A stretch of 64,000 nucleotides of DNA, from NCBI GenBank assembly GCA_963575745.1, contig CAUYUJ010022552.1:27501-91500 (forward strand). Reading direction: 5' to 3'. Source of the stretch: Prorocentrum cordatum (taxonomy: Eukaryota > Sar > Dinophyceae > Prorocentrales > Prorocentraceae). Below, piece after piece: positions 29,987 through 42,856 of this stretch. The first letter of the stretch is position 1. Each line of letters begins with the position of its first letter. The notes below the pieces were generated by a model that searched no databases, was not told where the DNA came from, and was given only the letters and a program-made list of their open reading frames with translations. A program made the position numbers and the translations under genes.

Positions 29987-30840
29987 TTGCAGTGTGCAAG
30001 TTCGAGTACCCGCCGCTGGGATCCATCTACCTCGGGCTCTCGTTGCCCAGCCTTGTTCGTGCTGCACTCTGTCGCACCACGCTGCTGTTGTTCCCCGTAG
30101 CTTGGCAGTCCGTTGTGCATAAGGGCGATCGTTGTGGCCACACAAACTCTACGGCTCCAGTCGTCCCAGGTTTGCCTGACGCAAAGAGTACGCGCCTCGC
30201 GCCCGCCGCATCGTGCTCTCGCGCGGAGGCGAAGTCTCCCAGAACAAAACGGTTCCGCGGATCGTTACGCGGCCTTCTTCGTTCGGCCTTTGGGCCCCGC
30301 TGGCGGCGCCTCCAGCGCCGCCCCTGGCGCGGTCCGCGTGCCAGGGAGAGGGGCCCAGAGCCGATCCGAGAAGTCCGCGCGGGGCTCCGAGGAGTTCTGC
30401 TTATGCCGTCTCTGGTTCCTCCGTGATCTCGCGCGGAGTCGAAGTTTACCGCGCGGGCCCCTCTTTTTTTGTGTGCAGAAGGTTGCTGCTGCGTAGCCTG
30501 CCACGGAGCTCCACGGGGGCACGGAAGTCACCGGTCCAGTGCCTCGTCTTTCTCCGTCTCTTGGGCACGGCCCCGACATCCTCGCGTCGTAGAAGCATCA
30601 CGGCGGGGGACGGGAGGTCTTTGCCGGCTGCTGTCCTCTGTGAGCCCTCACTGGGCCCAGAGACCGTCAGCTAACGATTCAGGGTGAAAAGCCGGTCCTC
30701 GGGGAAGGGGTCCAGACCTTTGGGGAGCCATGTTGAAAGTGATTCGACGCGGAGCTCCCCGTATGAGCATCTCGTTTCCTGGCACGTCCAGGTGTGAGTG
30801 TCTGGCCGTGAGCGTTTGGATGTGAAAGCGAGTCCGAGTG
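29987..30840. other. Unassigned
   Basis: Positions 30300-30340 carry the GGCGGCGCCTCCAGCGCCGC repeat also near 19885 and 46305. Otherwise non-repetitive, with no supported gene. Confidence 0.45.
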
Positions 30841-30842
30841 TT

Positions 30843-30890
<48 letters not shown>
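30841..30890. repeat. GAC trinucleotide tract
   Basis: Pure GAC units passing into GGC. The following 30891-31225 is unassigned, with a TCCTCC-rich part at about 31010-31165. Confidence 0.85.
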
Positions 30891-30894
<4 letters not shown>

Positions 30895-31225
30895 TACGAC
30901 GAGGGACAGCGACGACGACAACGCACAGACAGACAAGCGGTGAGCAGGCCCCCTCCCTCTCCTTCCTCTTACTACTCGTCGTAGCACCTCCCTTCTCTTC
31001 CGTCCTCCCCCTGTTTCCATATTCCTGCGCCCTCCTCATTCCTTATCCGTCCTCCCTCCTCCGTCCTGGCCGCCGTTCTCCTCCTCCCTTTTCCATGTTC
31101 CGGCGTCCTCCTCCTTCCTTCTCCGTCCTCCCTCCCCCTTCCTGGCCGCCGTCCTCCTCCCTACATCGAAGTGACCATGGAGTTCTGAATGGACAGGAGT
31201 CGGAGGTGCAAAACCGAGCCACCCA

Positions 31226-32160
31226 ACGAGCAGAGCGCTTGACACATCCTCGCAATCTGGGGGCGAACGGGCCTATGAGACTATCTGGCGGGTCCCTCTT
31301 GGAAGGCATTACGCACCTCCACTATCTCATCCTCCTCCTCTTCCTCCTCCTCCGCCTCCTCCTCCTCCTCCTCTTGACGTTGGGGGTCTTGGCCAGGGGG
31401 CGCCAGCCGCTTCCCACGTTTCAGTAAGAGCGACGGGGCCCGCGCCCTTCGCTTCACAACGCAGGAGCCCAAGCCACCACACAGGCAAACCGCCTGAGAC
31501 AGCCCCCCACACTCTGGGCGCGAACGGGCCCGTGAAACAGCCTCCTGGCGGCTCACCCACGTGTGGTGCTGAGGCCAGCGCCTCGCTCGGGGCATCCTCA
31601 CAGCCTGCCGCGGAAGCGAAGGAGCCCACGCGACATGTGGTCGCAGGGCAGACCGCCCGGAGCCACCTCCGCAGTCCGGGCGCCAACGGGCCCGTGAGTC
31701 GACCCCCCGGCGGCTCTCCCCGTGTGGTGCTGAGACCCGCGCCTCTCTCGAGGCATCGAAGGATTGCAAAAAAACGAAGGATTGCAAAAAAACGAAGGAT
31801 TGCAAAAAAAACGAAGGATTGCAAAAAAAACCAAGGATTGCAAAAAAACCCTGCAATCCTGCAATCCAACGTCTGTTTCGAAAGCAGAGCAGTCCACGCC
31901 ACCAAACAAACCAACCGCTTGAGCCAACCCCGCAGTCTGAGCGCGAGCGGGCCTGTGACACAGCCCCCTGGCGGCGCCCCCCCTGGTTGGCAGAAACCGG
32001 CGTCTCGCTCGAGACATCGTCCTATTGTGTCTTGAGAGCAGAGATGCCCACGCCACCAAGCAGGCAAGCGCCGGAGATATCCCCACAAAGTAGGCGCGAG
32101 CGAGCCCGTTAGACACCACCTGGTCGTTTCCCCATGGGGGTGTTGAAACCCCAGCCTCGC
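31226..32160. repeat. Long-period tandem repeat (GAGACATCC..GCGAACGGGCC family)
   Basis: At least five units, roughly 95-190 bases each, share CTGGGCGCGAACGGGCC, GTGA, CCCCTGGCGGC and GCCTCGCTCGAG. The same family recurs at about 34930-35240 and 39020-39330. A TCC tract is at about 31326-31375. Confidence 0.65.
31757..31880. repeat. 18-19-bp minisatellite CGAAGGATTGCAAAAAAA
   Basis: Five units in direct order, then GCAATCCTGCAATCC, the reverse complement of the unit core, so the last unit can fold back. Confidence 0.8.
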
Positions 32161-32164
32161 CATG

Positions 32165-32400
32165 AGGCGAGCCTGAGTGAGAGCTGGATCCGCGAGTGAG
32201 TCCGAGCGCGTGGCTCTGAGTGTGTATGAGTTTGAATATGAGAGAGGTGAGTCTGAGTGTGAGTGTGTCTGAGTCTTCGTGTACCTGAGTACGAGCGCGT
32301 CTGAGTCTTAGTGAGCTTGAGTGACGAGTCTGAGTGTGAGTGCGTCTGCGTTTCGGTGCGAGTCTGAGTGTCAAGGCGACTCTGCAAGTGAGTGGGTCTG
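32165..32400. repeat. GAGTCT/GAGTGT hexamer tract
   Basis: Degenerate hexamers of GAGTCT, GAGTGT and GAGTGA. Confidence 0.7.
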
Positions 32401-32639
32401 AGGACGAAAGCGGAGGCAATGTCAGCTTGTGATTATGATGGCCCCCGCCCCAGGCGCTGATGAATAGACCCCGCGGGGCGCGACACATGTTTTTGATCAC
32501 GCGCGCCAGGGGGTCGTCGCGGGCGCCGCCGAGGGGGTCGTGTACCCCCCTGCATGACAGCCTCAAACCGATTGCCTTTCGTATAGAAGTTGTTGTAGCG
32601 GTCGTATACATCCGAGGCGAAGTTTCGTTCCCCCTCTCA

Positions 32640-33360
32640 GGCGTCGTCGTCGTCGTCGCCGTTGTCATCATCGTCGCCGTCGTCGTCGACCTCGTCGACT
32701 AAAGCGGGCTTACGCAGCCCCCCCATGCGGCATCCGCAGTGTGTCGTCGTCGTCACCGTCGCCGTCGCGCTGTCGACGTCGTCGTCGTCGTCGTCGTCAT
32801 CGTCGTCGTCGTCGCCGTCGCCGCCGTCGTAATCGTCGGCGTCGTCGTAGCCGTCGTCGGCTACAGCCACTACGGGTCTGCGCAGCAGCACCCCACCCAT
32901 ACGGTGTCCGCAGTGCGCCGTCGTCGTCGTCATCGCCGTCGCCGTCCGTCGTCTTCGACATCGTCCTCGTCCTCGTCACTCTCGTCCTCCTCGTCCTCCT
33001 CCGTCGTCGTCGTCGTCGTCGTCGACATCACTGGGTCTACTCGTCGCCGTCGTCGACGATGATAGCGGGCCTTAGCAGCAACCCCCACCCCTCTAAGGCA
33101 TCCGCAGTGCGTCGTCGTCGCCGTCACCGTTGTCGACGCCATTGTCGTCGACTGCAGCACCCCCCTGCTGGGCCGCAGTGCGTCGTCGTTCTCGTCGTCG
33201 TCGTCGTGGTTGCCGTCGTCCTCGTCGTCGTCGTCGTCGTTTTTGTCGTCGCCGTCGCCGTCGTCGTCGTCGTCGTGATTGCCGTCGTCGTCGTCGTCGT
33301 CGTTTTTCTCGTCGTCGTCGTCGCCGTCGACGGTTACACCTGGCATGCGCAGCACCCCCG
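32640..33360. repeat. CGT tract with a conserved 35-bp core
   Basis: Blocks of CGT/CCGTCG alternate with a conserved core of the form GCAGCACCCCCxCCCATG followed by GCATCCGCAG. The cores end near 32741, 32910, 33104, 33180 and 33380. The same core stands at 37415-37445, at the junction of the large duplication. Confidence 0.75.
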
Positions 33361-33426
33361 CTCCCATGAAGCATCCGCAGCACGTCGTCGTCCGCCGTCG
33401 CCGTCTTCGTCGCCGTCGCCGTCGCA

Positions 33427-33468
<42 letters not shown>

Positions 33469-34239
33469 TTTCGGTTTCGTCGTCGTCGTCGTCATCGTCG
33501 TCGTCGAAGGACGTTGTTGTGGAGGAAGGGGAGGGAGGGAAAAGGAAAAGGAGGAGCCCTTTCCGCCTGCCTCTTCCGCTCCTCCCCCTCTCTCCCTTTT
33601 TTGTTTGTGACCCTGCCAGCGCCGCCCGCCAGCCGAGGTGCCTTTGTCCCCCGCCATATCGGAGGCGCTGCTGTCCCCCTCCGCTGAAGCGGCGCCGCTT
33701 GCGTCGCGCCTGTCGCCCTCTTGCTGTCGGCCTGGTGTCGGCGCTAATCGCCACTTGACATGCGCCCCCCCCCGCGATTCGCCCGAGCAGGGAAGTTTTT
33801 TTGGTTGTTGTACAAATATACGCATATAGATTTATAATATGTAGACGTACATATATGTAGATATAAACATTTGTGTAAATGGAAGCACACACACCACAAA
33901 AAAAACACGCCCCCCCACCCCACCACAGATTTGTTGACCATAAGCTGACATTGGGGGAGGGGGAGAAGAAGGAAAGCGGAGAAGGAAACGTCACATTCAT
34001 AACGAGTAGGCAATACTTGTGATCTGGGGAAGCCCGCCCGGCGGAAGACCCAACCACGTGCAGATGTGGGTGCCCCCAGGGAATTGGGCCGATGCAGGTT
34101 GGCGAACAAATTGTGAAAAACATGGGACATAGCCTTGGCCCTCATAAGCAGCGCGCCGCCGGATGGACGAGGCACTGGGCAGTGCGGGCAGGGGGTGGCG
34201 GGCGGCGGCAAGAGGCACCGAAGGGCGGGGGGACGCGCA

Positions 34240-35000
34240 TGCCAAGGGCCTTCGGTGGAGTTCGTTGCGGCGCCACGAAGCGTGTGAGTGGTGTTCCAAA
34301 ATAGCCAGGGGGCCGCGAGCCCCGGTACATGGGCCTTCGGTGGGGCTCCATATGGGGTTACGAAGCGTGGGATGTGTGTGTGTGTGCGTATGTGGCGAAT
34401 GAGCATGAGAACGCATGTGAACACTGCCGCTGGGGCCTTCGGTGGCGCTCCCTACTAGGCCACGAAACGCTATGGTGTGCCGAAATGGGCCTGAGGGGGG
34501 GCGCACGTGAACCCTGCCGCTGGTGCATTCGGTGGAGCTCCTGATGGGGCCACGAAGAATGTCAGGGGTGTGCCGGCCTAAGCCTAATGACGCGCGTCAT
34601 CTTTGCCATCGCGAGTTTCGGTGAACCTCCCTATGGGGCCACGAAGCGTGTGAATGGTGCGCGCAACTGGACTTGAGGACGCACGTGAAGCTTGCCACCG
34701 GGGCCTAGGTGGGGGGGCCACCGAGGGCCCCAGTGGCAGGATTCACATGCGCCCTCCGGCCCAGCCCTGCGCCCCTTGTACACGTTTCGTGGACCCACAT
34801 AGAGCTCCACCGAGAGCCGCAATGGCAAAGTCCGCATGCGTTCCCAGGCCCATCCCCCAGCGGCAGGGATCACATGTGCTCCCAGGCTCATTTCGGCACA
34901 CCCATCATACGCTACGTGGTACATCGGGTGCGCAGGGAAACCGCTCGAGACATCCACGCAATCTGGGCTCGAACGGAAGAGTGAGGCCACCAAAACATTC
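34240..35000. repeat. ~100-bp repeat region with an orientation switch (unit A)
   Basis: About five direct units share GGGCCTTCGGTGG, GCCACGAAGCG, TGTGCCGAAATGGGC and CACGTGAACCCTGCCGCTG. From about 34720 the same words appear reverse complemented (CAGCGGCAGG, CTCATTTCGGCACACCC). The region can form a large imperfect hairpin. Confidence 0.65.
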
Positions 35001-35240
35001 AAACCGTTCGAGACATCCTCGTAACCTTGGCCGCCTGGGGTGCGACAACCAGCGACTCGCCCGAGACATCCTCATAATCTGCTCCGAAAGTGGAGGATGT
35101 CGAGCACGCAAATTGGCAAACCGCCCAAGACATCCCCGCAAACTGGGCGCGAACGGGCAGGTGTCGTACCCCCCTGGCGCCCCCTTTTCGGGCGTGCTGA
35201 AACCAGCGCCTCGCCCGAGACATCCTCAGAATCTGCCCCA

Positions 35241-35243
35241 CCA

Positions 35244-35274
<31 letters not shown>

Positions 35275-35283
35275 CAACATCAG

Positions 35284-35344
<61 letters not shown>

Positions 35345-35421
35345 TGCATCATCTTTATGATCATCATCAGCAGTAGCATCAGCAGCATCAGCAGCATCAT
35401 CAGCAGCAGCATCAGCAGCAG

Positions 35422-35461
<40 letters not shown>

Positions 35462-36068
35462 GTGATCATCATCATCATCGTACACATCAGCATCATCATC
35501 ATCATCATAATCAACATCATAATCAGCATCAGCATCATGGAATTCATCATGGTCATCATCAACATCATCAGCATCTCCATCGTCATTACCATCAGCATCA
35601 TCATCAACATGATCAGCATCGATACAATCATCATCATCATCAGTATCATAATCATCACCGTTATCATCATCAGCATCATGATCAATAACATTAGCAGCTG
35701 CATCTTCATCATCACCACCATCAGTATCATCAGCATCTTCATGTTTATCAGCATCAGCATGATCAGCAGTGACAGCAGTATCATCAGCATCATCGTCATC
35801 ATGCTCATCATCATCTCAAGCAGCATCATCAACATCAGAATCATCATAACCAGCATCATCAATATCGCAATCATCATTAACACAACCACCATCACCAGCA
35901 GCGTCAGCATCGTTATCATCGTCAGTATCATCGTCATCATCAGAGTCAGCATTAGCATCATCACTATCATCAGCAGCATCACCATCAGCAGCAGCAGCAT
36001 CACCATCACCATCACCCATCAGCAGCAGCATCATCATCAGCATCATCAGCATCATCAGCATCATCATT
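35241..36068. repeat. CAT trinucleotide tract, unit A
   Basis: About 830 bases of CAT with CAG, CAA and CGT variants. It yields open frames of His, Ile/Ser or Met/Asp on both strands that are not genes. Confidence 0.95.
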
Positions 36069-37470
36069 GATCAGAGTGCGAGTCCTGAGTGAGGATAGGA
36101 GAAAGAGAGGAGGTGAGTGGGTCGGTCCTCGGCGCGGTCAGAGTAATAGCAAGATCCCCATCCTTCGGATATCGGGAAAACAGGCCCCCACCGCACCCCC
36201 CTCTGGGGAGGGGCTCTCCCCGCCCCCTTCATCCCCATTCGGCCCCTCGGGAGGCCTCAAACCCCTCGGAGGGCCCTCGCAAACCTCCCAAGGGGGCGCC
36301 ACCCAGGGGCTCCCATCAACCTCCCCTGGGAAGGGCCCCATCAGCCCCCCCACGGGGCCCCCCGCGACCCCCCACGGGGGCCCCCTCAACTCCACCTGGG
36401 GGAGCGCAGCGACGCCCCCGGGGGCCCCCGCACCCCCAGATGGGCGGTCTTGCCCCCCAGAGGGTCCTGTGGTGTCCCAAAGGGCCCCCTCACCTCTTGG
36501 AAGCCCCCCGCTTGGTGCGCGATGGAGCAGCGTGTGGCAGGCAACAGCGACATCAGTGCGCAGCGGCAAACGGCATCAGACGCCTGGAGGAACCATCACG
36601 CATCGGCGACAGACAGTGGCACACGTAATCACGCAGCAGCAGTCAGTAACATTGCAATACATCAGCGCGCAGCTGGTTGCGAGTACCGCCAGAGATCTGA
36701 GTGCTGCTGCCACCGTTGCTGTCATTGCTGCCGCTGTTGCGTCAGAGAGTGGGAGGGAGAGAGAGAGAGAGAGAGAACAACAAGAAAAACTAACGAAAGG
36801 GGTAGATATGGAGAGAGAGAGAGAGAGAGAAAGAAAGAAAGAAAGAAAGAGAAAGAGCAAGAGGATCCGCTGCACGGTGTGCTGGAATGCAGGAGGGCGC
36901 TGCACCGACAACCGCTGCCAGGGCATTGGCGCCCAATCGCGACGATTGCATCTACCCGAATCTGCGTTGCCCGCACCGGTGGATCTCCATGAACTTTGGC
37001 ACGGCCCCATATGTACACACACACACACACACATCAAGCACATTTGCGCGCGTACACACCTATATCTGGCAGGCAGATCAGCTATGTGGTGTGCCTGATT
37101 CGTGGTTCCCGCTGCAAGGGAGGGGCAAGTAGAGCAGGAGTCGGGAATGGGGACAGGAATGAGAGAAGGAAGAGGTGGAGGAGGAGGAGGAGGAGGAGGA
37201 GGAGGAGGCGAGGAGAAGGAGCTGAAAGATCGGAGCGGAGGGGGTAGAGTTGAAAACATTGCAAACAGATACAGCGGTGGATGGCGATGATCTATAGCGT
37301 TTTGTCCTACCTCTTCCTAGCTCTTCCCCTCCAGCTCCTCATCCTCCCTCCCCTTCCGTCTTCCTTAAGATCCTCATGATTCTTCTGCTCGTCCCCCCCT
37401 TCGCCTTCTTGATCACCCCATCCCTCCCATGAAGCATCCGCAGTACGTCGTCGTCCGCCGTCGCCGTCTT

Positions 37471-37546
<76 letters not shown>

Positions 37547-38329
37547 TTCGGTTTCGTCGTCGTCATCGTCGTCGTCGAAGGACGTTGTTGTGGAGGACGG
37601 GGAGGGAGGGAGAAGGAGAAGGAGGAGCCCTTTCCGCCTGCCTCTTCCGCTCCTCCCCCTCTCTCCCTTTTTTGTTTGTAACCCTGCCAGCGCCGCCCGC
37701 CAGCCGAGGTGCCTTTTGTCCCCCGCCACATCGGAGGCGCTGCTGTCCCCCTCCGCTGAAGCGGCGCCGCTTGCGTCGCGCCTGTCGCCCTCTTGCTGTC
37801 GGCCTGGTGTCGGCGCTGATCACCACCGCCGCCGCCATGCGTTTCAATTTGACATGCGCCCCCCCCCCCCCGCGATTCGCCCGAACAGGGAAGTTTTTGG
37901 CTTGCTGTACAGATATAGGTATATACCTTTGTGATATGTAGATGTACATCTATGTAGATATAAACATATATGTATATGGAAACACACAAAAAAACACGCC
38001 CCCCCCAAACCCCACCACGGATTTGTTAACCACAAACTGACATTGGGGGAGGGGGAGAAGAAGGAAAGCGGAGAAGGAAACGTCACATTCATAACGAGTA
38101 CGCAATACCTGTGATCTGGGGGAGCTCGCCCAGCGGAAGACCCAACCATGTGCAGATGTGAGTGCCCCCAGGGAATTGGGCCGATGGTGGTTGGCGAACA
38201 AATTGTGAAAAAGCGTCGGGCATAGCCTTTGCCCTCATAAGCAGCGCGCCGCCAGATGGACGAGGCACTGGGCAGTGCGGGCAGGGGGTGGCGGGCGGCG
38301 GGAAGAGGCACCGAAGGGCGGGGGGAGGC

Positions 38330-39090
38330 GCATGCCAGGGGCCTTCGGTGGAGCTCGCTGCGGCGCCACGAAGCGTGTGAGTGGTGTTCCAAAATAGCCG
38401 GGGGGCCGCGAACCCCGGTACATGGGCCTTCGGTGGGGCTCCATATGGGGTTACGAAGCGTGGGATGTGTGTGTGTGTGCGTATGTGGCGAATGAGCATG
38501 AACACGCATGTGAACACTGCCGCTGGGGCCTTCGGTGGCGCTCCCTACTAGGCCACGAAGCGCTATGGTGTGCCGACATGGGCCTGGGGGGCGCACGTGA
38601 ACTCTGCCGCTGGTGCGTTCGGTGGAGCTCCTGATGTGGCCACGAAGAATGTCAGGGGTGTGCCGGCCTGAGCCTAATAACGCGCGTCATCTTTGCCATC
38701 GCGAGTTTCGGTGAACCTCCCTATGGGGCCACGAAGCGTGTGAACGGTGCGCACAACTGGACTTGAGGACGCATGTGAACCTTGCCACCGGGGCCTCGGT
38801 GGGGGGGCCACCGAGGGCCCCAGTGGCAGGATTCACATGCGTCCTCCGGCCCAGCCCTGCGCCCCTTGTACACGTTTCGTGGCCCCACATAGAGCTCCAC
38901 CGAGAGCCGCAATGGCAAAGTCCGCATGCGTTCCCAGGCCCATCCCCCAGCGGCAGGGTTCACATGTGCTCCCAGGCTCATTTCGGCACACCCATCATAC
39001 GCTACGTGGTACATCGGGTGCGCAGGGAAACCGCTCGAGACATCCACGCAATCTGGGTTCGAACGGAAGAGTGAGGCCACCAAAACATTC
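38330..39090. repeat. ~100-bp repeat region with an orientation switch (unit B)
   Basis: Second copy of the region at 34240-35000, nearly identical to it. Confidence 0.65.
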
Positions 39091-39329
39091 AAACCGTTCG
39101 AGACATCCTCGTAATCTTGGCCGCCTGGGGTGCGACAACCAGCGACTCGCCCAGGACATCCTCATAATCTGCTCCGAAAGTGGAGGATGTCGAGCACGCA
39201 AATTGGCAAACCGCCCAAGACATCCCCGCAAACTGGGCGCGAACGGGCAGGTGTCGTACCCCCCTGGCACCCCCTTCTCGGGCGTGCTGAAACCAGCGCC
39301 TCGCCCGAGACATCCTCATAATCTGCCCC

Positions 39330-39331
39330 AC

Positions 39332-39416
<85 letters not shown>

Positions 39417-39765
39417 GTCATCATGATCATCATCATCATCAGCATCATCAGCATCATCATCATCATCACCATCATCACCATCATCAACAACATCAGCATC
39501 ATATCTGCATCATCTTTATGATCATCATCAGCAGTAGCGTCTGCATCAGCAGCATCAGCAGCATCATCAGCAGCATCATTATCATCATCATCATCAGCAT
39601 CATCATCATCATCATCATCAGCATCATCATCATCATCATCACCATCATCACCACCATCACCATCATCAACAACAACATCAGCATCATATCTGCATTATCT
39701 TTATGATCATCATCAGCAGTAGCGTCTGCATCAGCAGCATCAGCAGCATCATCAGCAGCATCAGT

Positions 39766-39802
<37 letters not shown>

Positions 39803-39816
39803 GCATCATCATCATG

Positions 39817-39864
<48 letters not shown>

Positions 39865-40442
39865 GTGATCATCATCATCATCGTACACATCAGCATCATC
39901 ATCATCATAATCAACATCATCATCAGCAGCAGCATCATGGAATTCATCATGGGCATCATCAGCATCATCAGCACCTCCATCGTCATTACCATCATCATCA
40001 ATATGATCAGCATCGATACCATCATCATCATCACCGTCATCATCATCAGGATCAATAACATTAGCAACGAGTTCTTCATCATCACCACCGCCATCAGTAT
40101 CATCAGCACCTTCATCTTTGTCAGCATCAGCAGGATCAGCAGTGACAGCAGTATCATCAGCATCATCGTCATCATGTTCATCATCATCTCAAGCAGCATC
40201 ATCAGCATCGGCATCATCATAACCAGCATCATCAACATCGCAATCATCATTAACACAACCACCATCACCAGCAGCGTCAGCATCGTCATCATCGTCAGTA
40301 TCATCGTCATCATCAGAGTCAGCATTAGCATCATCACTATCATCAGCAGCATCACCATCAGCAGCAGCAGCATAACCATCACCATCACCCATCAGCAGCA
40401 GCAGCATCATCAGCATCATCAGCATCATCAGCATCATCATTG
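39330..40442. repeat. CAT trinucleotide tract, unit B
   Basis: About 1.1 kb, with the same variants in the same order as unit A plus an internal duplication. Shared variants show that expansion was by segment duplication as well as slippage. Confidence 0.95.
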
Positions 40443-41816
40443 ATCAGCGTGCGAGTCCTGAGTGAGGATAGGAGAAAGAGAGGAGGTGAGTGGGTCGGTC
40501 CTCGGCGCGGTCAGAGTAATAGCAAGATCCCCATCCTTCGGATATCGGGAAAACAGGCCCCCCCCGCACCCCCCTCTGGGGAGGGGCTCTCCCCGCCCCC
40601 TTCATCCCCATTCGGCCCCTCGGGAGGCCTCAAATCCCTCGGAGGGCCCTCGCAAACCTCCCAAGGGGGCGCCACCCAGGGGCTCCCATCAACCTCCCCT
40701 GGGAAGGGCCCCATCAGCCCCCCACGGGGCCCCCCGCGACCCCCCACGGGGGCCCCCTCAACTCCACCTGGGGGAGCGCAGCGACGCCCCCGGGGGCCCC
40801 CGCACCCCCAGATGGGCGGTCTTGCCCCCCAGAGGGTCCTGTGGTCTCCCAAAGGGCCCCCTCACCTCTTGGAAGCCCCCCGCTTGGTGCGCGATGGAGC
40901 AGCGTGTGGCAGGCAACAGCGACATCAGTGCGCAGCGGCAAACGGCATCAGACGCCTGGAGGAACCATCACGCATCGGCGACAGACAGTGGCACACGTAA
41001 TCACGCAGCAGCAGTCAGTAACATTGCAATACATCAGCGCGCAGCTGGTTGCAAGTACCGCCAGAGATCTGAGTGTTGCTGCCACCGTTGCTGTCATTGC
41101 TGCCGCTGTTGCACCAGAGAGTGGGAAGGATAGAAAGAGAGAGAGAGAGAGAAACAAACAAAAAAAACGAACGAAAAGGGTAGATATGGAGAGAGAGAGA
41201 GAGAGAAAGAAACAAAAGAAAGAAAGTAAGAAAGAAAGAAGGACAGAAAGAGAAAGAGCAAGAGGATCCGCTGCACGGTGTGCTGGAATGCAGGAGGGCG
41301 CTGCACCGACAACCGCTGCCAGGGCATTGGCGCCCAATCGCGACGATTGCATCTACCCGAATCTGCGTTGCCCGCACCGGTGGATCTCCATGAACTTTGG
41401 CACGGCCCCATATGTACACACACACACATCAAGCACATCTGCGCGCGTACACACCAATATCTGGCAGGCAGATCAGCTATGTGGTGTGCCTGATTCGTGG
41501 TTCCCGCTGCAAGGGAGGGGCAAGTAGAGCAGGAGTCGGGAATGGGAACAGGAATGAGCGAAGGAAGAGGTGGAGGAGGAGGAGGAGGAGGAGGAGGAGG
41601 CGAGGAGAAGGAGCTGAAAGATCGGAGCGGAGGGGGTAGAGTTGAAAACATTGCAAACAGATACAGCGGTGGATGGCGCTGATCTATAGCGTTCTGTCCT
41701 ACCTCGCCCTAGCTCTTCCCCTCCAGCTCCTCCTCCCTCCCCTTCCGTCTTCCTTAAGATCCTCATGATTCTTCTGCTCGTCCCCCCTTCGCCTTCCTGA
41801 TCACCCCATTCCTCCC

Positions 41817-42020
41817 CCACCCCGCCTCATCCACCCCCTCCCACACTCCTTTCCCTCCTTCCATTCCTTCTTCTCCTTCTCCCCCCCCCCCTTTACCCCC
41901 CCACAGCCCGCCCATGCAACCCCGTGGCTCCCTGGTGAGGTTCCCAGCTACGGAGACCACCGGGCCTGCGTCTCCCCCCCCCCCTGTCCCTGCCTCCACT
42001 CATTCTCCAACGGCGACGAA

Positions 42021-42058
<38 letters not shown>

Positions 42059-42169
42059 CGACGCTGAGGACGACGGCGACGGGGACGACGGCGACGACGC
42101 TGGGGACGACGACGGCCACGACGACGAGGACGACGACGAGGACGACGGCGATCACGACGACGAGGACGA

Positions 42170-42211
<42 letters not shown>

Positions 42212-42221
42212 CACTGGGAAA

Positions 42222-42296
<75 letters not shown>

Positions 42297-42605
42297 AGCC
42301 TCCGTCCGCCAGGCGGCCGAACCCCGGCGGCGTAGCCCTGCCGGCCCTCGACGCCCCGGGCGGCGCCAGCGCGGTTGCCGACGCCGCCGCCGCGGGGCCA
42401 CGGCGCGGCCGCGTCGTCGTCGTCGTCGTCGTCGTCGCTGTCGTTGGAGGTCGTCCACGCTGGAGGTCGTCGTCGACGCTGGAGGTCGTCGACGTCGTCA
42501 TCGTCGTCGTCGACGCTGGAGGTCGTCGTCGTCGTCGCCGTCGACGCTGGAGGTCGTCGTCGACGTTGGAGGTCGTCGTCGTCGCGCTCTTCGTCGTCGT
42601 CGTCG
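41817..42605. repeat. C/T-rich spacer, ACG tract, then CGT tract
   Basis: C/T-rich to about 42000, then ACG/GACGAC at 42005-42290, then a GC-rich spacer, then CGT/GTCGTC with GCTGGAGGTCGTC words at 42415-42605. The two tracts are reverse complements of one another and could pair. Confidence 0.85.
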
Positions 42606-42695
42606 CTGCAGGGGAGCCGGCACGCGATGCTGCGGCCGAGTCTCGTCGGCCTTGAGCGTTCAGTCGCCTGGCCGCTGCGAGAATGTCTTCTAAGC

Positions 42696-42856
42696 TTAAG
42701 TCGGGCCTGACCCTCCACCGAAGGAATATTCAAGCATAGTCCAAGAATAGTCGGGGGACGATTTTTTTTAGTTTTTGTTTGGCTATGTTTGGTCATTGTT
42801 TGACTATTTTGATCTTTCGCCCAAAATCCTCCTGTAGCGGGACATGCCCGACCAAA
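42696..42856. mobile_element. 161-bp MITE, copy 1 (8-bp target duplication)
   Basis: Same length as the copy at 63763-63923 and similar throughout. It starts TTAAGTCGGGCCTG and ends CATGCCCGACCAAA. The flanking octamers are TTCTAAGC (42688-42695) and CTCCAAGC (42857-42864), differing by two transitions. An 8-bp duplication is typical of the hAT superfamily. It has no coding capacity. Confidence 0.75.

Larger units (their letters stand above)
33361..37422. repeat. Large tandem duplication, unit A (4.06 kb)
   Basis: Starting with CTCCCATGAAGCATCCGCAG, the whole sequence is repeated in the same order in unit B. Order: CGT tract, a short non-repetitive block, the ~100-bp repeat region, the GAGACATCC repeat, the CAT tract, a CCCC/GGGG-rich block, a unique block, GA tract, CA tract, GGA tract. 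Outside the simple tracts the two units look nearly identical, so the duplication is recent or assembled from very similar copies. I see no gene; the conserved open frame at 36520-37098 shows no motif I know. Confidence 0.85.
37423..41816. repeat. Large tandem duplication, unit B (4.39 kb)
   Basis: This is the second copy. It is longer mainly because its CAT tract is longer and contains an internal ~190-bp duplication (39490-39680 repeated at 39683-39870). Similarity to unit A stops at about 41816, where a third CATGAAGCATCC core would begin. Confidence 0.85.

Noticed and set aside
30096-30112. CCCCGTAGCTTGGCAG resembling a collapsed leader
   Set aside because: Needs a five-base internal deletion and further changes. 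No retroposed frame follows.
31919-31930. CTTGAGCCAA resembling a minus-strand leader end
   Set aside because: It is a variant of the recurring long-period repeat word (CGCCTGAGACAG and relatives) and lacks the rest of the leader.
32456-32490. CTGATGA, like a hammerhead ribozyme core
   Set aside because: No GAAA core half and no proper helix II or III around it.
34999-40443. Met/Ile/His/Ser-rich frames over the CAT tracts
   Set aside because: Pure products of a trinucleotide repeat. Similar frames exist on both strands at once.
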